NCBI RefSeq assembly: GCF_949628265.1
Contig: NC_088786.1
Coordinates: 18,166,001-18,230,000 of the forward strand
Length of the DNA: 64,000 nucleotides
Direction of reading: 5' to 3'
Origin: Cloeon dipterum
Lineage: Eukaryota > Arthropoda > Insecta > Ephemeroptera > Baetidae
The position numbers and the translations under genes are program-made. The stretch's first letter is position 1. Each line of letters opens with the position of its first letter. This document shows, piece after piece, positions 45,204 through 54,889 of the stretch. Under the pieces are notes generated by a model. That model was not told where the DNA came from, did no database searches, and worked only from the letters and a program-made list of their open reading frames with translations.

Positions 45204-47536
45204 TTAAAATGCAGTTGAAGCAGAAGTTTGCTGTTCAGAAAGGTTGGCACTGGTGCTGACGTCAAATTTGCCCTTCTGCATTCTCTCCTGCAGGCTCCTT
45301 CTCATCTTCTTATTAGAGAAGACAAAAATCCAGAAGATGAACACTCCGCGCAGAGCGTTGACCACGTCTGTAAAATACCAGTACTCCGGAGGGCCACCGA
45401 CGGCCCAAGATATAACCTCGGTGAGCCACGTGAAGCCCATCAGCAGGGACAGCTTGAGGTAGAGACAGAGGCGCTGGCGGTCGTGTCTCTTCTGCAGGTG
45501 CACCTTGCTGTTGGCCCTGTTTAAAGTGCGGAACGACTCGCGCATGGAGCGACGGACGTTGCACGCTGTGGCGCAGAAGAGGCCCACGTTGGCCACGAGC
45601 AGAATGAAAATCGGTCCCTGGAAGTAAAGAAGCTCACCCCAGTAAGCTGTAAATTTTTAATTTCAATTAAGCGCAGCTGTAGCAAAACAAAATCATATTT
45701 ACAAGAAATCCAACACTTTTCTTTGCCGATGCCGGGACTAAATTTTGGATGTGAGGTCGTAAGGTCCAAAATCACTGAGATTGTCTCGATAATTAGAGGA
45801 GAGGTCCAAGCGTAAATTGAAAATTTCAGGTGGCTCATGCTTGATCGAACTAGTCTGCAACAGGATTTTAAACCTATAAATGGCTTTTTAATAATTATAA
45901 TCTAGCTCATAAAGTTTGAAAGGTTTGCCTAAGACTGAAACTCCTCTAGCTCGATTTGAAGATGCTCTCCTACTGAAATTTGTTTTATTTGAGTTAAACG
46001 TACTAACTTGATTCACTGAGAGCTAAAATCAATATACCAGAACCAATTTTAAGACTTAAATGTTGCAATAAGAAAATGGGTCTGCAAAGCCAAAAATTCA
46101 CATATGCTAGATTTTTTCTTAAATTCAAGTGTCTTGTAGCACTATTAATTTCTACTTACACAATCATTTTGAAATATTAATTCTTACCCTTTGAAAGCAA
46201 AATAAATGTCGATACACATCGCATTTAACCAGAAAACTGCAGTCATGATAAAATATTTCGTCACATATACTGTAAAATTAAATGTTTTAATTTCAAGAGA
46301 AACAAAAAATGAGAGTAAAATTTTGTTACCAACAATAGAACAAATTCTCGTGTTCCGCATCGAGGGCCCGACCAAGTATATTATTGATAAACCGAGAAAG
46401 GCAATAGACAAACATCCGGAATGGCAAACCACAGACTTGGCGTGGAACGTTTTGTTTTCCGGAGTGACCATAAAGGCCACGACGGTGAAAATCAGAAAAA
46501 TGGAGCTGAGAATGAAAAATGGTGGGTACAACTTATACTTCAAAGTGCTGTACTGCTCTGTGTGCACGACTGAATAATGTTCTTGCAACAAACAGACGAC
46601 TGCTGCGATATCGTCATTTCCCTAGAAAAATGCTGCGTCATTCAAAAGGTCAATTTTCAGGGAATCGGGAGTCTGAAACCAGAGGAAAAACGCAAAATCG
46701 ATTGACGCTGAAGGGAGACTCTTGTAAATGGGCAGCATGAAGTGAACCGTTAGCCAGTATACGAAACGAGTTTTTATTTCTCAATGGTAAGCCCACGTCG
46801 CAGCTGTGGTTGTAGGCGACTCTGAACGCTTTTTCTAGGCTAGCGTGGGTCACACGGTCATTATCCCAGACGGGAATCCTTGCCGTTTCTTCCTTTAGGG
46901 TCAAACCAAGTTCGTCAGCAAATTCTGCAAATATATCTTATAAGACGAATTATCAAAGTTATTTAGAAAATATAGCATTTAATTAAAAAGAAAGTAAGTA
47001 GTAAATTAGATTTTTTTAAATTTCAAAATTCAATAAAACATTAACATATCAAATTTGCAAATTTGATAAAAAATTTAAATGTATAGCTGCATGGGTCGCT
47101 GTATATATAAATGGTTTTCCGGATTTAAGACGGCTTTGATCTCTCAAGACGGTTTCAGTCGATTTTAGATGGGGCTCCAATGTCTTTAAAATTGGATTAT
47201 TTGTGTTCATTTGAATTTCAGAGTAAATCAGAGATGCACATAGAAACATTAATTTAAAACAAAACACTGTTAAAGGGTTTTAAAAAGTTATTCACCATGA
47301 CTGCATTTTCTGATGCACACGCCTGCGAGGCACGGGCAGACCCACCAGTGATCATCCTTTTGCCAAAACGTGTTTTCAGGGTGATGTACACCATCGCTAG
47401 TCAGCAGGGTGCCGTTTTCTAGCACCGTTGCATTTGTTACTTTGCTCCGGAGGTCCTCTATACAATAATTCTCGCTCGAAACAAAATTGAAAATCAAGGC
47501 TGAGAAAATAGCGCTGTTGCGTAAAAGCCCAATCAT
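45204..47536 (-). CDS. Methuselah-like class B GPCR, gene A
   Basis: Seven-TM receptor of the Methuselah subfamily, 484 residues, plasma membrane. Exons (minus strand): 47536-47296, 46924-46680, 46621-46330, 46269-46188, 45854-45703, 45646-45204; phases 1, 0, 1, 2, 1. Exons 1-2 encode a signal peptide (about 1-20) and a cysteine-rich Mth ectodomain: NYCIEDLR, an NGTL sequon, a WWVCPCLAGVCIRKC cluster and FRILANGSL. TM1 starts at YPPFFILSS (about residue 195); TM3 is FWLNAMCIDIYFAF; TM6 is LSLLMGFTWLTEVISW; TM7 runs from YWYFTDVVNALRGV into a short basic tail. The ATG at 47534 is chosen because it directly precedes the signal peptide. It is the 3'-most unit of the tandem array and converges on the CAPA receptor gene. 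The ligand cannot be inferred. Confidence 0.88.
46270..46329 (-). other. 60-nt in-frame intron between TM2 and TM3 of gene A
   Basis: GTAACA...TTTTACAG, phase 1. Its length is a multiple of three and it has no stop in the reading frame, so retention would insert 20 residues in the first extracellular loop. I call it an intron because excision restores alignment with the paralogues. Confidence 0.65.
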
Positions 47537-48111
47537 TTCGCAGGAGACAACGATAAAAAATGGTTTGAAAAATAGGCAGCAACAATCGCTATCATCCAAT
47601 TATCAGCAGGAAGTGAATGTGATAAATAAGAATTATCGTTGCATTCTCTATCAATTTTATTTGTTTCGTTCAGTCAAAACTTTTCTTTCCGGGAAGAGCA
47701 ACATCCGAATCAATTTGTTCATTAAAACAATATGAGTGTTTTAGACAGATTTTAAAAACAAAATAATTTTAATATTCAGTCAGTCAAAAAAGTATTTATT
47801 CCGTTTATAACCAAACAAGTGCTGGCTAAATATTTTACCAATTCAACAAATAACGATGGCTAATTTTTAAACTTTAAAAAATCGGAATCTCTATATTTGT
47901 ATTAAAAAACGCGCTGTTGATAGAAAAACTTTGAAATTAATATTTATTACAATTTTATTAAACAAAAATACAAACCAACTGAATAGCGCCGCCAAAAGTG
48001 CATCTTTGCGATAGTATGTTTATTATGTAATTTTAAGGATTACATAAATTATATGTTCTATTTTATTTCTGTACATTGCATCCAAAAAATCTTCAAAATT
48101 AAAGTTTGTGT

Positions 48112-48517
48112 TACACCAGTAGGGTAAGCCCTTAGTGTTCGAAACCGCCAACAGATGGTACCACTGTATACTTTAGTAATAAATTTAATTTTAACACACA
48201 CTTTCGCTGCGATTTTAGACTCAATCCTGCTGCTGTGCATTCTGCTTCTAGAATTATTTCTTCAGACGTGCTGAAAACAAAAATCAGTTCAGCCATTCGC
48301 CGTAGAAACGTTAGAAAAGATTATTTACTACAATAAATAGTTTTTTGCAATTCTACGGCGATTGGCTTAACCGATTTTGGTTTTAAGCACGTTAAAAGAA
48401 AATATTAATTGAAGAATGCACAGCGGAAGTGTCTTAAAATTAAAATTAATACTAAAGTATACGGTGGTGCCATCTGTTGGCGGCTTCGAACAATAAGGGC
48501 TTACCCAACTGGTGTAT
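48112..48517. mobile_element. Foldback MITE, family FB1, full copy
   Basis: Two arms of about 180 bp are imperfect inverted repeats. The outer block ACACCAGTAGGGTAAGCCCTT pairs with AAGGGCTTACCCAACTGGTGT. Next CCGCCAACAGATGG pairs with CCATCTGTTGGCGG, then GTATACTTTAGT with its complement, and innermost CATTCGCCGTAGAA with TTCTACGGCGATTG. About 400 bp could fold into one hairpin. No coding capacity; presumably mobilised in trans. A one-armed relative lies at 42251-42480. Confidence 0.8.
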
Positions 48518-48744
48518 TATACCTTATACCTATAATAATAATAACTACTTTAACACTATGAACACAAAATCAAACAAATAAATGATGGTTAAAGATGCGG
48601 TTGAAAATATAGATTGCTGATCATCCTTATCTTTGCAGATATTGAAGCGGTTAAGGCAGTTAAGGCGCAACGCCCACGAGGAAGAATAGCATACATTTTG
48701 AGAATTCAATTTTTTAGCTTCAGCTTAGCATATATCCCGTGGCA

Positions 48745-48980
48745 CACCCTGGATCCCAATAACACTGCCGAGCGAACAACTTTGAGCCCGAGTGGCCGCA
48801 GAGGAGCTTGGGCCTATTGTGGCCATCTTTTCGCCTCATAGGAGCGAAAACCAGTTAGTAGCGCCTCCCAGCTCGTTGAGCTATTAAATTATTTCCATGC
48901 AGTCACTTAAATAACCACCCTTTGCCATCTGTGGCATTGGGTTGCTACTAAAATGCTCAAATATATCTCCCATTGCCTTA
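48745..48980 (+). mobile_element. SINE-like element copy
   Basis: Carries the family core GCCCGAGTGGCCGCAGAGGAG followed by CTTGGGCC and TGTGGCCATCTTTTCGCCTC, preceded by GATCCCAATAACAC. The tail TGGCATTGGG then GCTCAAATATATCTCCC also matches the copy at 7430-7745. Relative to that copy the middle is deleted. The core faintly resembles a pol III A-box (TGGCCGCAGAGG), so SINE is a guess. Confidence 0.6.
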
Positions 48981-49000
48981 ATAATGCGAGCCAACTGGTA

Positions 49001-51078
49001 TTAAATTTGAGTTGTAGCCAATTTTGTAGGTTCAGAACTACTGGTAGTTTTCACACTTCCATCGCCTCGCTGCTTCCTAAATCTACCCCTCAAGCTTTTC
49101 ATAATCTTCTCATTTTTTACCACGCAGAGAAAAAATATAAAAACGCCTCTGGAGGCGTTGAGAATATCCGGGATATACCAGTACACGTCGGCACCACCGA
49201 CAATAGAGTGAAGGACTTCAATAATCCAGGGAAAGCCGACCAGTACTGATAATTTGACGTACAGCCCTCGGCGTTGATTGGCTTGCCTTCTCGACATGTG
49301 AATCTTGCTGTTGGTTTTCTTCAAGGCGCGGACCGATTCCCGTCTCGTGCGAGTCACATTGAAGGCAGTAGCGGTAAACAAGGCCAAGTTAGCCATCAGC
49401 AGCATTAGAGTTGGTCCCAGAAAGAAAATCCACAGGGCGTAAATGCCATCTAAATAAGTTTTGCTAGCGTGAAAGATTGTAAAAAAATCTTAATTAATCG
49501 ATTACCCTCCATCCAGCAAGAGTTTTCTCCCAATCTCGAGTTGAATATTGAGTCTTCGTCATCTATCAGATTGAAAATCAGAGCAACAATCGTAATGACC
49601 ATCGGAGTTCCAAACGAGTAGATCGTAAACTTCACAAAGTGAATGCCTTGAGTGCGAACGACCCTGTAAAGTCTTAGAGTTAGAGAAATCGAGATTTTAG
49701 TTTTCCTTTTAATCAGAACCCTTTGAAAGTGAGGAAGATGTCAATGCACATCGAGTTTAGCCAAAACATGGAAGCATGGAACGAATATAGTGCAGTGTAT
49801 CCTGAAAAATCAGTAATCAATAAGGCTGATAAAAATTGTCCTTCTTTCTCACCGATCGTGAAACATAGCGCTTTATCTGCAGTGTCCCCGTGCAGATAAT
49901 TTACTGTCAAGGCGATGAAAGCAACCGCCAGACAGGCTGAGTGACAGACCACACACTTTGTGTGAAACGACTTGATTTCTGGGGTGAGGATAAATGCCAA
50001 GATGGTTATCATCAGAAAAATCGAGCTCAGTATGAAAAATGGAGGATACAAGTTGAACTTAAATGGTGGATAATATTCTTCTGGTTCTACGCAATGCACC
50101 ACATGAGCAGCAGTTTCTTCCTACAATTTAGTAAAAAATAATGTAATATATGCGATCTAATTTTGGTAAATTCTCTCATACCACATGGTGAACACAGTAA
50201 TGCGTAGCATCCAAATTTTGATCCTGGCCCTCTAACTCAAGTTCTCCATTATCAAGTATTTTAAAACTACCTTTGTCTAATAAATATGCAACGTCTTCGC
50301 ACATCGCCTCGTGTACGTATTTGAATCTGGGCGCAGCTTTATTTGCATAGATTTCATCCCAGGGGATAGGCACAGGCGCAACAGGCGCGTCGTCTGAGAA
50401 AACCTGAATGATTTCTGTTGCAAATGCTAAAATTAAAAAGACATAAAAATCATGGAAAACTTAAATTTAATATCTCTATTTATTGTTCATTATTTTTTTC
50501 GCAGTCGAATTATGTTAAAGGAAAGTTAGAGATGTTTGGAAAATATCTTGCATATGGGCGAAAACTAATTGTAATATAAATTCGAGTTGAGCCAGATTTT
50601 TAATATTCTTTCTCGTCATGTAAAAATGTATATAGCTCACAAATATGTCCTTTAAAATTCTCCTAGAGATTTACAATATTTCCGATGACTGCTTCAGTTT
50701 TTTTTTCAAATCTGAGATATAATCCCATTATATGACATTTGTCACTTCATTTAATTTGATTAAAAATTAAAGTGTGCACCCTGTCATAAATTTGTATTTT
50801 TGTCATTCTTCTGAAAAAAAAAGAAAATATTTTTATTGTTTCTTACTCGGGTCGCAAACGCGTATGCAGGGGTGTAGGAGGCAGGGACACACCCACCAGA
50901 ATCCTTCTTCCTCTTTCCAAAAGGTGCCGTTGGGATATTGGTCACCTTCGGTGGTCAAGAGGGTGCCGTTTATCAGTTCCTCGGCTTCCGTCACATTTGT
51001 TCGGAGTTTTTCATTGCAGAAATCTTTTGCTGAAGCCTGGCCAATGAACAGCAAAAAGGCGAAAATACTTGCCTTCAT
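49001..51078 (-). CDS. Methuselah-like class B GPCR, gene B
   Basis: Intact Mth-subfamily receptor, 477 residues. Exons: 51078-50847, 50426-50182, 50120-49853, 49801-49720, 49663-49506, 49449-49001, with the phases of gene A. The signal peptide begins MKASIFAFLLF. The ectodomain shows DFCNEKLR, NGTL and NGTF sequons, WWVCPCLLHPCIRVC, FKILDNGELEL and HYCVHHV. TM1 is YPPFFILSSIFLMITILAFIL, TM3 FWLNSMCIDIFLTF, TM6 LSVLVGFPWIIEVLHSIVGG, TM7 VYWYIPDILNASRGVFIFF. A TM6 residue differs from A and C (GFPW instead of GFTW). Exon 4 leaves through a weak GGTAATCG donor. It is the closest paralogue of the adjacent pseudogene C: exon 1 of both starts MKASIF and shares long identical DNA stretches. Function beyond the family is unknown. 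Confidence 0.88.
49802..49852 (-). other. 51-nt in-frame intron between TM2 and TM3 of gene B
   Basis: GTGAGAAAG...ATTTTTCAG, phase 1, 51 nt, with no in-frame stop. Retention would add 17 residues to extracellular loop 1. Confidence 0.65.
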
Positions 51079-51884
51079 CTCTCTATCGAAATGCAGTGTG
51101 TGACTTAATAAGGAACTATAACATTGGTCTTTATCGCTTATCTCCGCACTCATTTCCGATCCAAATATAGCACTGCTAAACTTTCATGATTCATTTTGTT
51201 TCACCCGTTTCACTAATCATTTTCTATGTAAATAAATTTCCTATACTTTGCAAGTAAAGATCCGAATAAGCTGAATTTTTGATCAGCTCAATTAATTATC
51301 AACAAAGGGTGACCTACTGCGTAAGAGATTTTGCTATTTCTTATTTTTTGAAACTATAATATTTTGATCCCCTTATAAATGCGATTTATTTTAAGGGGGA
51401 TCATATTATGATTTTTATGAACTTTGATGACCCACACACAAAATTTGATTCCAAGATGTGTGGGAAAAGTAGAGTTATCTTTTTTTTCTTTCAGACTGCT
51501 CAGTTCCACAAACAAATAATTGGCCTCGTTTTATTATATGTGCAGGTTTTCCTAACTATTAAAATCTCTACCAAGTAATAAAATGACCTCATATCATTTA
51601 TTGCCCCCCCCCCCCAAAAAAAACAATATAATTATGAATTATATCTATTTGACTAAAATAAATATATATATCCCATTTATGTCTAAAAATACAAGTTTTA
51701 AATTATGATTATTATTAATCGATTTTTGCATTATGTTTGCTAGTAATATGCGCTTTCTTGCTAATTTTCTATTTAATTCTTTAATTTTATGTATTGACAT
51801 GCACGAATAAACAAGAATAACAAAATATGTGTAGAATGAAAATTACCATTTACAGTGAAAGGAATTGATTTTTTGCATTACAAA
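51079..51884. other. Intergenic region between gene B and pseudogene C
   Basis: AT-rich; contains a poly-C/poly-A stretch near 51605-51624. No gene or clear promoter motif seen. Confidence 0.6.
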
Positions 51885-54051
51885 TCATTGATTCTTCCAA
51901 AATCTATCTAGCAAGCTCTTCCGAATCTTCTTACTGGCTAGCACGAAGAGCCAAAAAATAAGAATCCCCCTTGAAGCGTTAACAATATCCGTAAAATACC
52001 AGTACACATCATCACCGCCAACAACAGAGTGAAGTACTTCAGTGATCCAAGTAAAGCCCATCAACAACGACACCTTCAAATACAATGAGGCGTTGTTTTT
52101 CTTGCTTTCTCGTCAAATGAACTCTGCTGTTGGTTTTCTTCATGGCGCGGGCCGATTCCTGTCGAGTGCGACTCACGTTGACGGCCGTGGCGGAGAATAA
52201 AGCAACGTTGGCCAAAAGAAGAATCAGGGTTGGACCATGAAGGAAAATGAAAATAGCAGCACTATCAGCTGAAATATTTACTATTTTAGTATGTACTCAT
52301 TCATTAAAATTTATGTATACATAGTTATCTTACATTTCATCCAGCAAAATTATTCTCCAATTTTTGCGTTGAACACCGAGTTTTCGCTGTTCACAAGATT
52401 AAAAGTCATAGCCACAGCCACGATGGCCATCGGAGTACCAAAAGAGTAGATCGTTAACTTCTTAATGTGACTACCTTGCGTACGAACGAACCTTATAAAT
52501 AAATAAAAAGGAGTTAGTTAATTTATCTTTTTTTTAATTTTTATAGTACCCTTTGAAGGTGAGGTAAATGTCAATGCTCATTGCGTTCAACCAAAACATG
52601 GAGGCGAGAAATGAATAGAGGATGGTGTATCCTGTAAAATTCAACTCCAGATATATCGTTTTTGCTTTTAAATAATCCGTACCAATCGTGAAACAAAGCT
52701 TATAATAGTCAGTAATTCTGTGTAGATAATTCACAGTCAAGGCGATGAAAGCAACCGCCATACACGCTGAATGGCAAACCAAGCACTTTGCGTGGAATGA
52801 CCTGATTTCTGGGGTAATGACAAAAGCAAAAGCAGTCCAAATCAGAAAAATTGAGCTGAGGACGAAAAATGGTGGATAAAGGATAAACTTCAATTGGTGT
52901 TCCTCAATCATTTCTTCCATGCAGCGAATCACTTGTACTGAGCTTCCATCCTAAAGATAAAATGTCGCAAAATTTAAGTTCAAAAATCAATATTTCATAA
53001 AATTACCATGAAGTGCACGCAATACTGCTCAGGGTGTAACGTTTGATTTTCCACCTTAAGCTGTCCGTTAGCAAATATTTTAAACGTGTCTTTTTCTAAG
53101 ATATCGGCCATTTCGCTGCACTTCGCCAGGGGAACTTGTGTGAAAACATCGTTTAACGTTGCATTCTTCTCAAAGATTTCATTCCAATATATTGTTTCAT
53201 GCACATCATTTTGTCCAAAGTGTGAAATCATGTCATTTGCGAAACCTAAAATCGTAATAATAACACTTGATAATTTCGATAATTTATTGATTTATATCAT
53301 TTATATAAAGACAACTAAAGTAGGTAATTAGATTTATTATAAAGTATATTTGCTTAAATAATAGTTTGGGTTACAAATATTATGCGTATTATTTTTCATT
53401 CTTCAATGCAATTACAAGTCTTTTGAAAAATCATAGGTTGAAAAAAATATTCATATAATAGCTTTATTCAATAATTTTAAAGGAATTAAAAATTTAAGGA
53501 AATGAAAATTCAACGCATTTCCTTACCACAACAATATCTCAAATGCTATTTTCCTCGTTTGCGATAAGTGTACAACAGTAAAAGGGGTTCCAACAACGGA
53601 TCGAATTATTAAGCTTTCCATCCCTTTTTACAAATTGTTTTTTTTTTAAATTATCTACGTTATGAAATATTATGTTAATGTTTTGCATCGGTCAAAACTC
53701 GTTATAATTGGGAACCACTACATTTTGAATTTTTTACACTAATTTATTACCCGACCCGTAGTTTGAACAGTTTTAAAATATATATGATTGCCGCATTAAT
53801 AATAAAATTTAGTCACCCTGTTCGCACACTCTGATACAGGAGTGAAAAAGGCAGGGGCAGACCGCCCAGGATCCTTCTCCCTCTTTCCAAAAGGTGCCGT
53901 TGGGATATTGGACGCCATCCGTTGTCGAGAGCAGGGTTCCATTTCCGAGTTCTACAGCATCCGTCACACTCGTTCGCAGTTTTTCATCGCAGAAATTTGT
54001 TCCCGAAGCCAGCTCGAGGACCAGCAGAGTGGAGAAAATGCTTGCTTTCAT
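51885..54051 (-). pseudogene. Methuselah-like class B GPCR pseudogene, unit C
   Basis: Six exons matching gene B in position and phase: 54051-53817, 53245-53007, 52950-52683, 52631-52550, 52491-52334, 52268-51885. The ectodomain (MKASIF signal, NFCDEKLR, CPCLFHSCIRVC, QYCVHFM) and TM1-TM4 read cleanly. Two lesions follow. An in-frame TAA lies at 52350-52352 in the second extracellular loop, where gene B has GENSCWM. A frameshift at about 52090-52095 (two bases missing or one extra) falls just before LYLKVSLLMGFTW, so TM6-TM7 continue in another frame to a stop at 51885. All splice sites still look usable, which suggests recent loss, or one or two assembly errors. If expressed it would give a truncated receptor. 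Confidence 0.85.
52632..52682 (-). other. 51-nt in-frame intron between TM2 and TM3 of unit C
   Basis: GTACGG...AATTTTACAG, phase 1, 51 nt, no in-frame stop; same length and phase as in gene B. Confidence 0.6.
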
Positions 54052-54889
54052 CTCTCTGCCGCACAATGCGGAAAAATTATGGGCTGAAGTGCGTGAAACC
54101 AAGCAAGACAAGTGCTTTATTTTGCGTGGTTTGCGGCAAAAACTTTTGTGGGATTTTATAAGCAACAATAACTGTTTTATGCAAACGAAGACTTTCATTT
54201 TCAAGGAAGAAATGATTCAAATGTAACAGTAATTGAATATTTTAAAAGAGTTATTTATTAAGATATCTTTTTGTGCAATTTTTAACCTAGAAATTCGCAA
54301 TCATAGATGTTTTCTAAAATTATACAGCAATGGACAAACTTTTCCAGATTTTGCGATTTTGATCGCAGTATCAGTTTACAGCTCGAAATTTACACACGCC
54401 TTTTATAGAAACTGATTGTGGCATATCGTTAAATGGAGACCAACAAAATTTTATACCGCGACCTCAGCGGGTGACGGTAAGTGCACTGGCTCAAAGCACG
54501 TTTCCTGTGTGAAATGATAACGTTGAGAATATGGATAATATATCACGACAGCTTGAGCCAAGCGGTAAAATCTTTATTTTTTTGCCTTAGTATATACAAA
54601 TAGCGATGTTTTATGATATTTTTCATACAAGCAGTATTTCATCTCCTTTTGAGATTCGCGCTGGTAGTGAGCAACTCACGAATACTTCGTCTCCCAATAA
54701 CATTGCAAAAGCAATTAAGGTATGCGTTCAACAATGTGAGCTAAAACAGCCTTATTTATATGTATTATTATTTTCGAAATGTACAGGGACGATTTAAATC
54801 AAGAAAAGAACAGGCTAAAACTCAGACATAGCACTAGATTTATTATTTTGTTAGGTTTAACAGGGCTATTGTGTACATATATTTTCAAA
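54052..54889. other. Intergenic region between pseudogene C and gene D
   Basis: AT-rich with no supported gene. It holds the poly(A) signal of gene D at 54839-54844. Confidence 0.6.
54839..54844 (-). terminator. Candidate poly(A) signal of Mth-like gene D
   Basis: AATAAA on the minus strand, about 46 nt after the stop codon of gene D. Confidence 0.55.

Larger units (their letters stand above)
47537..49000. other. Intergenic region between Mth-like genes A and B
   Basis: Contains the full FB1 foldback element (48112-48517) and a SINE-like copy (48745-48980) that ends about 20 bp from the stop codon of gene B. The rest is AT-rich with no gene recognised. Confidence 0.65.

Noticed and set aside
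47486..47735. Plus-strand open frame over the start of Mth-like gene A
   Set aside because: Antisense of a well-supported coding exon and its leader; no similarity of its own.
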